Assembly: GCA_964511625.1 (NCBI GenBank)
Contig: CAZEJG010000003.1
Location: forward strand, 62,001-126,000
Source of the DNA: Pseudohoeflea sp964511625
Lineage (GTDB): Bacteria; Pseudomonadota; Alphaproteobacteria; Rhizobiales; Rhizobiaceae
Direction: 5' to 3'
DNA length: 64,000 nucleotides
Shown here: positions 1-8,526 of the stretch, in pieces
Layout of the letters: every line of letters starts with the position of its first letter
Position numbering within the stretch: position 1 is the stretch's first letter
Position numbers and translations under genes: made by a program
Notes under the pieces: model-generated
What the model saw: only the letters and a program-made list of their open reading frames with translations
What the model was told of the DNA's origin: nothing
Databases searched by the model: none

Positions 1-1229
1 TCGGTGTCGTTGGCGCGCGCGATCGCCTCTTCTTCCGTCTCGAAGGGAAGGATCGACATCACCGGCCCGAAGATTTCCTCACGCGCGATCGTCATCTCGT
101 CGGTGACGTCGGCGAAGATGGTGGGAGCGATGAAGTGACCGTTCTCGAAGCCCTGCAGCGACAGCGCCTCGCCGCCGGTCACCAGCCGCGCGCCTTCCGC
201 TTTGCCCTTGGCGATATAGCCCAGCACCTTCTCGCGTTGCGCCGCCGAGATCAGCGGACCCATATGGATCTCGGGATCGAGCGGATCGCCGATGCGGATC
301 GAAGCCGTGCGCTCGCGGCTGCGCTCGACGAAACGGTCATAGATTCCGCGCTGGACGAACACGCGGGTGCCGTTCGAGCAGATCTGTCCGGTCGAGTAGA
401 AATTGCCGAGCATCGCCCCGCCGATGGCGTCTTCCAGGTTCGCGTCGTTGAAAACGAGGATCGGCGACTTGCCGCCAAGTTCCATCGTCACGTCCTTGAG
501 CGTGGTGGCCGCGGCCCCCATCACTTTCTCGCCCGTCGGAACCGAGCCGGTCAGCGAGATCTTGTCGATGCCCGGATGGGAGGCGAGGTGCGCGCCAACG
601 TCGCCGAACCCCTGCACGACATTGAAGAGGCCCGCCGGCAATCCGGCTTCGGTCAGGATCTCGGCGAGGATCAGCGCGGTCAGCGGCGTCATTTCCGACG
701 GCTTGAAGATGAAGGCGTTGCCGGCGGCGAGCGCCGGGGCGGCCTTCCAGGCGGCGATCTGCATGGGGTAGTTCCACGCCCCGATCCCGGCGCAGACGCC
801 CAGCGGCTCGCGGCGGGTGTAGACGAAGTCGCCGCCCAGATCCGCCGTTTCGCCGGTGATGCCGCCGGCGATGCCGCCGAAATATTCGAGGCAGTCTGCC
901 GCCGACATGGCGTCTGCCACCAGCGTCTCCTGGATCGCCTTGCCGGTGTCGAGCGTCTCGATGCGCGAGATTTCGGCATTGCGCTCGCGGATGATGTCGG
1001 CCGCCTTGCGTAGGACGCGTCCGCGCGCGACGCCGGTCATCTTCGCCCAGGCCGTCTGCGCGGCACGCGCGTCGGCCACAACCATATCGACGAGTGCCGG
1101 CGTCGCCGCATGCAGCTTGGCGATGGTCTCGCCAGTCGCCGGGTAGTGGCTCTCGAAGGACGGACCGGAGGTGTCTTCGTGATAGGCGCCGTTGATGTGG
1201 TGGGATGCTTTCGGCTGTGCGGCGGTCAT
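1..1229 (-). CDS. betB: betaine aldehyde dehydrogenase (partial, C-terminus off left edge)
   Basis: NAD(P)-dependent oxidation of betaine aldehyde to glycine betaine, the last step of cytoplasmic osmoprotectant synthesis from choline. About 409 codons are visible against roughly 490 in the family, so the end lies outside the window. Aldehyde dehydrogenase landmarks are clear: the general-base glutamate in MELGGKSP (E250) and the catalytic cysteine in STGQICSNGT (C284), with the usual 34-residue spacing. The GAWNYP segment near residue 140 fits the BetB subfamily. The ATG at 1229 follows a GAGAGG ribosome site. It lies 48 bp after the zinc-ribbon gene in the betI-betC operon, which supports BetB over a generic aldehyde dehydrogenase. 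In Sinorhizobium-type operons betA follows, and would be just outside the window. Confidence 0.95.
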   Translation of the reverse strand, partial: MTAAQPKASHHINGAYHEDTSGPSFESHYPATGETIAKLHAATPALVDMVVADARAAQTAWAKMTGVARGRVLRKAADIIRERNAEISRIETLDTGKAIQETLVADAMSAADCLEYFGGIAGGITGETADLGGDFVYTRREPLGVCAGIGAWNYPMQIAAWKAAPALAAGNAFIFKPSEMTPLTALILAEILTEAGLPAGLFNVVQGFGDVGAHLASHPGIDKISLTGSVPTGEKVMGAAATTLKDVTMELGGKSPILVFNDANLEDAIGGAMLGNFYSTGQICSNGTRVFVQRGIYDRFVERSRERTASIRIGDPLDPEIHMGPLISAAQREKVLGYIAKGKAEGARLVTGGEALSLQGFENGHFIAPTIFADVTDEMTIAREEIFGPVMSILPFETEEEAIARANDT

Positions 1230-1277
1230 TGTGCGGCCTCTCGCTTTTTGGTGTTCGTATTGCGGCGGTTTTCGTCT

Positions 1278-1559
1278 TCAGGCCCGGCTCGAGCCGAACC
1301 ACCTGTCCTTCATCTCGCGCAGGAAGACCGGGCTCATGCCGAACCCGGCGGCATCCCCGATGACGGCGTCGATGCCGCAGTTCGGGCAGAGCGCTGTCCA
1401 TTCGCCTTCTGCGCGGCTCCTGTCGGTCCAGTGCAGCACGGCACTTGCCGTGAACACACTCTCGCAGTGGAAGCAGCCGCAGCGCCGGCTCTTTTCGAGT
1501 TCGCGGCGATTGTGGATGGAGTGGCTCTGGGCCCGTTCGAGTTCCTGCCTATTCATCAT
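1278..1559 (-). CDS. small zinc-ribbon protein inside the bet operon
   Basis: A 93-residue soluble protein with two CxxC knuckles, C29-C32 (CFHC) and C58-C61 (CPNC, followed by GID), the layout of a zinc ribbon. The start ATG overlaps the TGA stop of betC (ATGA at 1559-1556), so the two are translationally coupled, and betB follows 48 bp later. Similar short proteins carrying a CPxCGID motif are annotated only as cytoplasmic or hypothetical proteins in Rhizobiales. I infer zinc binding from the cysteines. A role in choline or sulfate metabolism is suggested only by position. A longer upstream reading from a codon at 1658 would run deep into betC and lacks a ribosome site. Confidence 0.8.
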   Translation of the reverse strand: MMNRQELERAQSHSIHNRRELEKSRRCGCFHCESVFTASAVLHWTDRSRAEGEWTALCPNCGIDAVIGDAAGFGMSPVFLREMKDRWFGSSRA

Positions 1560-3082
1560 TCTCCGCGGGGAAACCTCTTCTCTTCTTCGAGTACGTTGAG
1601 ATCCATGTGATTGCGCATGTAGCGTTCCGAGGCCCGTTGCAGCGGCTGGAAATCCCATGGATAGTAGTTGCCGTTCCTCAGCGCCTCGTAGACGACCCAG
1701 CGCCGGGCCTGGCTCTGGCGCACCTCGGCGTCGAAGCTCGCCATGTCCCAGCGCGCACGCACGCGTTCCATGTAGCCGTTCACCTGATCGGCGAAGTCCG
1801 GCCTGACGGCGAGGTTGTCGAGTTCGTGCGGATCCGATTCCAGATCAAAGAGTTGCGGCGGATCGAGTTCACAATGGTTGAACTTGTATTTGCCCTCGCG
1901 GATGCTGGCGAGCGGCGCATAGGAGCCTTCGGCGGCATACTCCATCAGCACCGGGGAGGTGCGCTCCCCGCCGCGCGTGAGCGGAAGCAGGCTTTCGCCG
2001 TCGGTCCATGGCGCGACCTCCTTCATAGAGACATGGGCGATGTCGGCAAGCGTCGGGGCAATGTCGAGATTGGAGACCGGGTCGCTTACCGATCCGCCGG
2101 CATCCCCGGGAATCGCGATCATAAGCGGCACCCGCGACGAGCCCTCGTAGAAGCTCATCTTGAACCACATGCCGCGCTCGCCGAGCATGTCGCCATGGTC
2201 GGAGCAGAACACGATGACCGTGTCCTTCGCCATCCGCGTCGCTTCCAGCGTTTCGAGGATGCCGCCGATCTTGTCGTCGAGATAGGAGATGTTGGCGAAA
2301 TAGGCCTGCCGCGAGCGACGGATATTGTCTTCGGTGATGTCGAACCTGGCGCAATCGCTCGCCTTGTAGAGCCGCTGCGAATGAGGATCCATCTCCTCAT
2401 AGGGGATGGCACCGACCGTCGGCTGGAGCTCGTCGATGCCTTCGTAGAGATCCCAGTATTTCCGCCGCGCCACATAGGGGTCGTGCGGATGGGTGAAGGA
2501 AACGGTCAAGAGCCAGGGCCGACGCTCCGGGTTCTCGCTCTCGCGCGACAGCTGGTGCAGCTTCTGCGTGGCGAAGAAGGCCACCTCGTCGTCATACTCC
2601 ATCTGGTTCGACGTCTCGGCCACGCCGGCGCCGGTCACCGAGCCCAGATTGTGGTACCACCAGTCGATCCGCTCGCCGGGCTTGCGGTAGTCCGGCGTCC
2701 AGCCGAAATCGGCCGGATAGATGTCCGTCGTCAGCCGTTCCTCGAATCCATGGAGCTGGTCAGGCCCGACGAAGTGCATCTTGCCCGAAAGGCACGTCTG
2801 GTAGCCCGCGCGCCGCAAATGATGGGCGAATGTCGGGATGTCGGAGGCGAATTCGGCGGCGTTGTCGTAGACGCGGGTCCGCCGCGGCAGCTGTCCCGAC
2901 ATAAAGGAGGCGCGGCCCGGCGCGCACAGCGGGGAGGCGGTGTAGTTGTTGGCAAAACGCCACGACCGCGCGGCGAGAGCCTTCAGGTTGGGTGCATGCA
3001 GGAAGTCGGCGGGGCCGTCCGGGAAGAATGTCCCGTTGAGCTGGTCCACCATGACGACGAGGATGTTGGGGCGTTGGGTCAT
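1556..3082 (-). CDS. betC: choline-sulfatase
   Basis: Hydrolyses choline-O-sulfate to choline and sulfate, feeding BetA and BetB for glycine betaine synthesis. About 508 residues, the normal family length. The type I sulfatase signature CAPGR is present (C53), the cysteine being converted to formylglycine. The N-terminal DQLNG segment supplies a calcium-binding aspartate, and SDHGDMLGERG is the conserved metal-binding block near residue 295. The ATG at 3082 begins one base after the betI stop. A TTG nine bases upstream (3091) would overlap betI and is less likely. Organisation betI-betC-x-betB matches rhizobial bet operons except for the small gene between betC and betB. Confidence 0.95.
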   Translation of the reverse strand: MTQRPNILVVMVDQLNGTFFPDGPADFLHAPNLKALAARSWRFANNYTASPLCAPGRASFMSGQLPRRTRVYDNAAEFASDIPTFAHHLRRAGYQTCLSGKMHFVGPDQLHGFEERLTTDIYPADFGWTPDYRKPGERIDWWYHNLGSVTGAGVAETSNQMEYDDEVAFFATQKLHQLSRESENPERRPWLLTVSFTHPHDPYVARRKYWDLYEGIDELQPTVGAIPYEEMDPHSQRLYKASDCARFDITEDNIRRSRQAYFANISYLDDKIGGILETLEATRMAKDTVIVFCSDHGDMLGERGMWFKMSFYEGSSRVPLMIAIPGDAGGSVSDPVSNLDIAPTLADIAHVSMKEVAPWTDGESLLPLTRGGERTSPVLMEYAAEGSYAPLASIREGKYKFNHCELDPPQLFDLESDPHELDNLAVRPDFADQVNGYMERVRARWDMASFDAEVRQSQARRWVVYEALRNGNYYPWDFQPLQRASERYMRNHMDLNVLEEEKRFPRGE

Positions 3083-3083
3083 C

Positions 3084-3674
3084 TCAGGCAAACCGTCTCA
3101 CCGAGGCGATCTGGGTGTGGACGTGGTCCTCCACGAGCTGAATCGGGTCTGCCGGTGTTCCGCCCGACCCCAGCGCCCGTCGGATATAGAGCCCGTCGAT
3201 CATTGCCGCCGCGCCCTCGGCAATACGGCCGGCTTCATATTCGCCGACGAGCGGCTTGAGGCCGCTGACGAGATTCGAGTGCAGGCGGCGTCCATAGATG
3301 CGGAGCAGCCGCGAGAGTGCCGCGTTGCGCTGCGCCTCGACATAGAAGGCGAGCCAGGCCGCCACGATGTCGCCGGAAAACTGCTTGGCGGAGAAGGAAA
3401 CCTGGATGATCGCCGACACCCGTCCGCGCGGCGTTCGTGCGTTCCGGAGCGCGATCACCGTGTCCGCCCTGAGTTCGGCGAGCAGCGCCCGGACGGAAGC
3501 CGTCATCAGATCCTGCTTGGAGCCGAAATAGTGATGGGCGAGGGCAGGCGACACCCCGGCGCGCGCCGCGATGTCTGCCATCGTCACGTCCATCGATCCC
3601 TGCGCGCCGACGGCCTCGATCGCCGCCGCCGTCAGCGCCCTGCGCCGTTCCGTCTCGGTTTCCGTTTTTGCCAT
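3084..3674 (-). CDS. betI: TetR-family repressor of choline/betaine genes
   Basis: Choline-responsive repressor of the bet operon. 196 residues with an N-terminal TetR helix-turn-helix (VTMADIAARAGVSPALAHHY, about residues 31-50) and a C-terminal all-helical ligand domain matching BetI (YIRRALG near residue 163). The ATG at 3674 has AGGAG eight bases upstream. A GTG at 3680 would sit only two bases from that site. It is the first gene of the bet operon, with a perfect 16-bp palindrome about 35 bp upstream that is probably its own operator. Confidence 0.93.
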   Translation of the reverse strand: MAKTETETERRRALTAAAIEAVGAQGSMDVTMADIAARAGVSPALAHHYFGSKQDLMTASVRALLAELRADTVIALRNARTPRGRVSAIIQVSFSAKQFSGDIVAAWLAFYVEAQRNAALSRLLRIYGRRLHSNLVSGLKPLVGEYEAGRIAEGAAAMIDGLYIRRALGSGGTPADPIQLVEDHVHTQIASVRRFA

Positions 3675-3708
3675 GAGCACCGCTCCTTTGCCTCAAGGAT
3701 AGGATTGA

Positions 3709-3724
3709 TTGATTGATCAATCAA
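3709..3724. promoter_or_regulatory. betI operator: BetI-like operator palindrome
   Basis: Perfect palindrome TTGATTGATCAATCAA, extended on the left by one more TTGA repeat. It lies directly upstream of betI. Bet-operon repressor sites in other proteobacteria contain ATTGATTG-type half sites, so this is the likely site of choline-controlled autorepression. Location and symmetry are seen in the sequence, binding is inferred. Confidence 0.7.
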
Positions 3725-3832
3725 CCCGCGAGGTCGGCAACGCGGCGATTAAGGATGTCCGGAAGAAACGGGACGACCGGCGGACCCTGTGAGACTCCGC
3801 CGGTTCATGGACCGTCCAGGTTCTGATGGTCG

Positions 3833-4516
3833 TCAGGCGAGCCGGTCGGGCATCGAAGCGTTGAGGACCACCACCCGGCTTCCGTCCCGGACGCGGTTGT
3901 AGAGGTCGATCACGTCCTGGTTCAAAAGCCGGATGCAGCCAGAGGAAACGGCCTTGCCGATCGAGTTGGCTTCCGGATTGCCGTGCAGCCGGTAGAGCGT
4001 GTCCTCGCCGTTCTCGAACAGATAGAGCGCCCGCGCGCCGAGCGGGTTCATCAGCCCTGGATCCATGCCGCCGGCGGCGACGGAATAGGGGGCGAGTTCG
4101 GGGTTGCGCGCCACCATGTCGTCGGGCGCCTTCCAGCGCGGCCATTTGCGCTTGTACTGCACCACCGCATTTCCGGCCCAGGAGAAGCCTTGCTTCCCCA
4201 CGCCCACGCCATATCGGGTGGCGCTGCCGTCACCCTCGATATGGTGGAGATAGAAATTCCCTGGATCGACCACCACCGTGCCGGCGGTGAACTGCGGATA
4301 GGGGTTCTCCACCGTCGTGCGCCAGTAGCGCTCTGGCACCACGCCGGCGGGCACGGCCGGAATGGGAAAGGGCTCGTCGGGCACCGGGCCGTAGAAGGCC
4401 GGCATGGTGGGTTTTGGTGTGGCGGGAACGGAGGTCCGTCCCGTTGTGCCGGCTGTCGTGCAGCCGGAAAGGGCGACGGAGGCAGCGGCCCCCATGAAGA
4501 TGCGTCTTGTGATCAT
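3833..4516 (-). CDS. lipoprotein L,D-transpeptidase (YkuD domain)
   Basis: Cross-links peptidoglycan stem peptides or anchors proteins to them, acting in the periplasm. 227 residues with a lipoprotein signal (RRIFMGAAASVALSGC; lipobox LSGC) and a C-terminal YkuD catalytic block, HGNPEANSIGKAVSSGCIRL, with catalytic C194 and the upstream histidine. The ATG at 4516 has AGGA seven bases upstream. A longer frame reaching 4666 adds an arginine/proline-rich stretch that would bury the signal peptide. A second enzyme of the same architecture lies at 20033-20779. Many such paralogs occur in Rhizobiales, so the specific reaction (3-3 cross-link or lipoprotein anchoring) is open. Confidence 0.9.
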   Translation of the reverse strand: MITRRIFMGAAASVALSGCTTAGTTGRTSVPATPKPTMPAFYGPVPDEPFPIPAVPAGVVPERYWRTTVENPYPQFTAGTVVVDPGNFYLHHIEGDGSATRYGVGVGKQGFSWAGNAVVQYKRKWPRWKAPDDMVARNPELAPYSVAAGGMDPGLMNPLGARALYLFENGEDTLYRLHGNPEANSIGKAVSSGCIRLLNQDVIDLYNRVRDGSRVVVLNASMPDRLA

Positions 4517-4574
4517 CGAATGGTCCTGATGTCTGAAATGTCGATGGCGCGCGGGCTGCGCGCGATTTCGCGGC

Positions 4575-4907
4575 TCAGGACAGGCGCGGCGGACGGAAGA
4601 GTTTCGAACCGTGCAGGCCGGCGGGAAGCGGGGCCTCGATCGATGCGAGTGTCCAGTGACCGCCATCGGCCTTGGGGCCGAGTTCCATCTGCAAGATCGT
4701 CTTGTCGATGCTGCAGCGGACGAGACCGGCCAGACCGCGTTGGCAGTTTCTGTAACCGCTCACCTTGGCCGTCAGCGCGGCTTCGGAGGTCGCAAGCCTT
4801 CCGGGGGCGGTCGCTGCGTCCCGGCCCGACAGCGATGCGCCGAACGGGCCGGCGGAAACGAGCGCCAGAAGGACAAGGCATGAGACTAGGAGACGACGAA
4901 TGCACAT
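4575..4907 (-). CDS. small secreted hypothetical protein
   Basis: 110 residues with a clear Sec signal peptide (RRLLVSCLVLLALVSAG) and a mature part holding two cysteines (C55 and C65) that could form a disulfide in the periplasm. No family recognised. The ATG at 4907 follows an AGGG ribosome site, and the gene lies 58 bp upstream of the L,D-transpeptidase on the same strand, so the two may be co-transcribed. Overlapping frames here lack a signal peptide and look like shadows. Confidence 0.65.
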   Translation of the reverse strand: MCIRRLLVSCLVLLALVSAGPFGASLSGRDAATAPGRLATSEAALTAKVSGYRNCQRGLAGLVRCSIDKTILQMELGPKADGGHWTLASIEAPLPAGLHGSKLFRPPRLS

Positions 4908-5096
4908 GCGCCCTGTCTACCGGAAATGAGAGAGCTTCCAAGTATCGAGGGTTCACTTTCCGGATCACGTTCGGGTGAGCATGCCGGCGCTGCGCCATTC
5001 GGGGATTGCGGCAAAGGTCAACCGACCGGGCTTTACATCCGGACTGTTCCGCGCATCATGCCGGGCGAGAACCATGCCACGAGTGAGGAGCCGCGC

Positions 5097-6263
5097 ATGA
5101 CCGCCTGCATCATCGGTTGGGCCCATACCCCCTTCGGAAAACATCCGGAAGAAACCGTCGAGAGCCTGATCACCCGCGTCGCACGCGAGGCCGTCGAACA
5201 TGCAGGTCTCGAGGCGGGCGATATCGACGAGATCTATCTCGGCCACTTCAATGCCGGCTTCTCCGCCCAGGATTTCACCGCCAGTCTCGTGCTTCAGGCC
5301 GACGACGATTTCCGCTTCAAGCCCGCCACGCGCGTTGAAAATGCCTGCGCCACCGGGTCGGCTGCCGTCCATCAGGGCATCAAGGCCATCCGCGCCGGTG
5401 CGGCCAAACGCGTGCTCGTCGTCGGCGTCGAACAGATGACGACGACACCGGGACCGGAGATCGGCGCCAATCTCCTCAAGGCCTCCTATCTGCCAGAAGA
5501 CGGCGACACGCCTGCCGGTTTCGCCGGCGTCTTCGGCAAGATCGCTGCCGGCTATTTCCAGCGCTACGGCGACAAGTCCGATGCGCTCGCGGCCATCGCC
5601 GCCAAGAACCACAAGAACGGGGTCGACAATCCCTACGCCCAGATGCGCAAGGATTTCGGTTTCGACTTCTGCCGCACCGAGAGCGACAAGAATCCCTTCG
5701 TCGCCGGTCCGCTCAAGCGCACCGACTGTTCGCTGGTCTCCGACGGTGCCGCCGCGGTGGTGCTTGCCGATGTGGCGACCGCCATGACCGCACCGCGCGC
5801 CGTCCTCTTCCGGGCCGCCGAACACGTCCAGGATTTCCTGCCCATGTCCAAGCGCGACATCCTCGCCTTCGAGGGGTGTGCCGAGGGCTGGAAGCGCGCC
5901 TTCGCAAATTCCGGGACGACGCTCGAAGACCTGTCGCTGGTCGAGACGCACGACTGCTTCACCATTGCCGAGCTGATCGAGTACGAGGCCATGGGGCTCG
6001 CGAAGCCGGGGCAGGGAGCCGATGTCGCCATGTCAGGAGAGACGGCGAAGGACGGCCGGCTGCCGGTCAATCCCTCGGGCGGGCTCAAGGCCAAGGGTCA
6101 CCCGATCGGCGCCACCGGCGTCTCCATGCACGCGCTGTCCGCCATGCAGCTGACCGGCGAGGCCGGCGGCATCCAGGTCCCGGGCGCGACACTCGCCGGG
6201 ATCTTCAACATGGGCGGCGCCGCGGTCGCCAATTACGTCTCCATCCTGGAACGCATCCGGTGA
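5097..6263 (+). CDS. SCPx-type thiolase / acetyl-CoA acetyltransferase
   Basis: Thiolase-fold acyltransferase of 388 residues. The nucleophilic cysteine lies in ENACATGSAAVHQG (C84), the HDCFTIAEL segment typical of SCPx-like thiolases is near residue 285, and the C-terminal NPSGG and GHPIGATG blocks are intact. The second cysteine found in classical biosynthetic thiolases is not obvious at the C-terminus, so a degradative or unusual substrate is possible. The ATG at 5097 has GAGGAG upstream; earlier in-frame codons extend into low-complexity sequence. The stop overlaps the GTG start of the following dehydrogenase (GTGA), so the two form one operon, probably for beta-oxidation-like breakdown of an unknown acyl-CoA. 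Confidence 0.88.
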   Translation: MTACIIGWAHTPFGKHPEETVESLITRVAREAVEHAGLEAGDIDEIYLGHFNAGFSAQDFTASLVLQADDDFRFKPATRVENACATGSAAVHQGIKAIRAGAAKRVLVVGVEQMTTTPGPEIGANLLKASYLPEDGDTPAGFAGVFGKIAAGYFQRYGDKSDALAAIAAKNHKNGVDNPYAQMRKDFGFDFCRTESDKNPFVAGPLKRTDCSLVSDGAAAVVLADVATAMTAPRAVLFRAAEHVQDFLPMSKRDILAFEGCAEGWKRAFANSGTTLEDLSLVETHDCFTIAELIEYEAMGLAKPGQGADVAMSGETAKDGRLPVNPSGGLKAKGHPIGATGVSMHALSAMQLTGEAGGIQVPGATLAGIFNMGGAAVANYVSILERIR

Positions 6264-7009
6264 CGCTGTCCGGCCACGTCGTCATAACCGGCGGTGCGTC
6301 GGGGATCGGCGAGGCCACTGCAATCGCGCTTCTCGACGAGGGCGTGGCCGTCACCGTCCTCGATGCCGACCGCACGGCGGTCGCACGCATGGAAGACCGT
6401 TTCGAAGGCGAGGACATCGCGGCCTATAGCTGCGACGTCACCGACGAGGACGAGGTCTCCGAACGCCTGACGGAGGCGGCTGCAGCCTTCGGGCCGCTCA
6501 CCGGCCTCGTCAACTGTGCCGGCATCGCCCGCGACATGGCCGCCGAAAAGACCCCGGTCGAGACCTTCCGGCAGATCCTCGACGTCAATCTCACCGGCTC
6601 CTTCATCCTCTGCCAGGCGGCGCTCGAGCACATGGGCGACCGGCTTTCCATCGTCAATCTCGCCTCGGTCTCGGGTCTCAGGGCCAATGCCGGCCGCGTC
6701 GCCTACGGCGCCTCCAAGGCCGGCGTTGCGCTGATGAGCCAGGTGCTCGCCACCGAATGGGGCGGCCATGGCGTCCGCGTCAACGTCGTCGCCCCCGGCC
6801 CGATCGACAGCCCCATGGTCACCCGGCTCCACACCCAGGACGACCGCAAGATCTGGACCGCGCGCACGCCGATGCGCCGCTACGGCGGCCCCAACGAAGT
6901 CGCCAACGCAATCCTCTTCTTGCTGTCCGACGAGGCGAGCTACATCACCGGCCACGTGCTGGCCGTCGACGGCGGTTTTCTAGCCGCGGGGATCTTGCCG
7001 GAGAGCTAG
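6260..7009 (+). CDS. SDR-family NAD(P)-dependent oxidoreductase
   Basis: 249-residue short-chain dehydrogenase. Cofactor loop TGGASGIG at residues 10-17, NCAG near residue 89, catalytic serine followed by YGASK (about residues 151-155), and the C-terminal GHVLAVDGGF block of classical SDRs. The acidic residue after beta-2 (VLDAD) suggests NAD(H). The start is GTG, overlapping the thiolase stop by four bases. Coupling to a thiolase suggests a 3-hydroxyacyl-CoA dehydrogenase or ketoreductase role. The stop TAG shares the palindrome CTAG with the stop of the convergent EamA gene. Confidence 0.88.
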   Translation: MTLSGHVVITGGASGIGEATAIALLDEGVAVTVLDADRTAVARMEDRFEGEDIAAYSCDVTDEDEVSERLTEAAAAFGPLTGLVNCAGIARDMAAEKTPVETFRQILDVNLTGSFILCQAALEHMGDRLSIVNLASVSGLRANAGRVAYGASKAGVALMSQVLATEWGGHGVRVNVVAPGPIDSPMVTRLHTQDDRKIWTARTPMRRYGGPNEVANAILFLLSDEASYITGHVLAVDGGFLAAGILPES

Positions 7010-7896
7010 GCCTTCTCCGCAGCCGCCGTCGGCACCGGGTTCGGATCCACCGGCGCGCGCCGCTTGACGCTGACGCCGGTCACGATGGCGCCGAGCACCA
7101 GAACGATGCCGATCCACTGCCAGAAGCTGAAGATCTCGTTCATCCAGATCGTGCCGATCAGCGTGGCGACCACCGGGCTTGCGAGCGCCAGATAGGCGCC
7201 GCTCGGTCCCAGCCGGGTGATGCCGCGGTTCCAGACGTAGTAGGCGAATGCGGTGCCGAGCAGGATCAGCCAGGCATAGCCGGCGAGCGCCGGACCGTCC
7301 GGTACCGGCGGCAGGCCTTCCTTGATCCAGGCGACCGGCAGCAGGATCAGCCCGCCGAGGATCAGTTGCCAGGTCGCCATTTCCAGAGGCTTGCCGTCGC
7401 GGCCCCAGTGATCGATCAGCACGGTGCCGACCGCCATCGAACAGGTGCCGCCGATCGCCGCCAGCACGCCGATCATGTCCGGCTTGTGTTCGGAGGGCGA
7501 CAGCACCAGAAGCCCGACGCCGATGACGCCCGCCACGCCCGCACCCACCTGCACCGGATGCGGCAGCCGCCGGATCAGGATCGAGGACAGCGCGATGACG
7601 ACGAGCGGCTGCACCGCCCCGAGTGTGGCTGCGAGTCCGCCCGGCATGCGCGCCGCGGCGACGAAGAGGAGCGCGAAGAACAGCGCCATGTTGAGCGTGC
7701 CAAGCACCGCGTAGCGCGCCATCACCGCAGGCCGCGGAATCCGCGGATTGATCGCCAGCAGGATCAGCCCACCCGCCAGCGCCCGGATCGCGCCGACGAA
7801 GAAGGGATGGTCGACCGGCAGCAACTCGGTGAAGTTCACATAGGACGTCCCCCACAGCATGGGGCCGAGGACGGAGATCAGGATGGTCTGGAGCAT
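7006..7896 (-). CDS. EamA/DMT-family transporter
   Basis: 296 residues with about ten hydrophobic segments arranged as two EamA repeats (residues 5-130 and 145-280), the plan of drug/metabolite exporters in the inner membrane. The N-terminal MLWGTSYV and later PLVVIALSS are typical of the family. The substrate cannot be read from sequence; relatives export amino acids or metabolites. ATG at 7896; no strong ribosome site is visible. The C-terminus is convergent with the SDR gene and the two stop codons overlap within CTAG. Confidence 0.88.
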   Translation of the reverse strand: MLQTILISVLGPMLWGTSYVNFTELLPVDHPFFVGAIRALAGGLILLAINPRIPRPAVMARYAVLGTLNMALFFALLFVAAARMPGGLAATLGAVQPLVVIALSSILIRRLPHPVQVGAGVAGVIGVGLLVLSPSEHKPDMIGVLAAIGGTCSMAVGTVLIDHWGRDGKPLEMATWQLILGGLILLPVAWIKEGLPPVPDGPALAGYAWLILLGTAFAYYVWNRGITRLGPSGAYLALASPVVATLIGTIWMNEIFSFWQWIGIVLVLGAIVTGVSVKRRAPVDPNPVPTAAAEKA

Positions 7897-8039
7897 GGAG
7901 GAATCCGGTCCCGGATGGGACGCTTCGCGTTTGGGGCGGGCTCGCGCCGGCGGAGGCAGACCATGACTCCGATGGGTCAGCTTTGTCCAGACGGTAAAAT
8001 CCACACCGTTCGCCGGCCAGCCTCCGGTAGCCTCCCGGC

Positions 8040-8495
8040 TCACCGCACCGCCAGTCCGTAAGTGAAGGCGGCAGCCGCCAGAAGGGAAGCTGCGGTGCGC
8101 ACATGGTTCCAGGCCGTCCAGTCTTTGAGATAGGCCGGCCAGAGGGAGCCAGCTTCCGTGATCAGCCGGTTGTTGAGCGGCACGTTGAAGCCGGCGGTGA
8201 CGACGAACATCCCGATGATATAGACGATCCCGCCTGTCAGCAGGACCGCGGAGCCCGGCTCGCCCCAGTGCAGAACGGCAAGGGCGGCGATCACCGCGGC
8301 AGCCAGCGTCGTGCCGATGAACAGCGGCATGAAGGGCGAACGCAGGATCACCTCGTTGATCGCGTTCATCGCCGCTGCGGCCTGCGCGTCGGGCAGCCGC
8401 GCCAGCGAGGCCATCACGAATCCGGAAAAGGTGAAGTAAACGCCGGCCATCAGGCCTGTGCCGAGAGCGCTGAACCATAGAAGGGCAGTCATCAT
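8040..8495 (-). CDS. DUF1772 (anthrone-oxygenase-like) membrane protein
   Basis: 151 residues, four hydrophobic segments, matching the DUF1772/anthrone oxygenase family: an N-terminal GLMAGVYFTFS block, a central NEVILRSPFMPLFIG and a conserved FNVPLNN after the third segment. Function in bacteria is unknown. It is divergent from a TetR gene, and the 123 bp between them hold three copies of a palindromic operator, so it is very probably the repressor's target. Two adjacent ATG codons (8495 and 8492) could start it. Confidence 0.85.
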   Translation of the reverse strand: MMTALLWFSALGTGLMAGVYFTFSGFVMASLARLPDAQAAAAMNAINEVILRSPFMPLFIGTTLAAAVIAALAVLHWGEPGSAVLLTGGIVYIIGMFVVTAGFNVPLNNRLITEAGSLWPAYLKDWTAWNHVRTAASLLAAAAFTYGLAVR

Positions 8496-8526
8496 GTCGA
8501 ACTCCAGTCGCTGGTTGAAATTGAAA

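Noticed and set aside
337..1401. Long minus-strand frame across betB
   Set aside because: Arg/His-rich shadow of betB; the true betB frame shows all aldehyde dehydrogenase motifs.
1607..3259. 550-codon plus-strand frame opposite betC
   Set aside because: Shadow of betC with no motif and no ribosome site.
5876..7009. Long frame fusing the thiolase end to the SDR
   Set aside because: The part before 6260 is an out-of-frame shadow of the thiolase; the GTGA overlap gives the SDR start.
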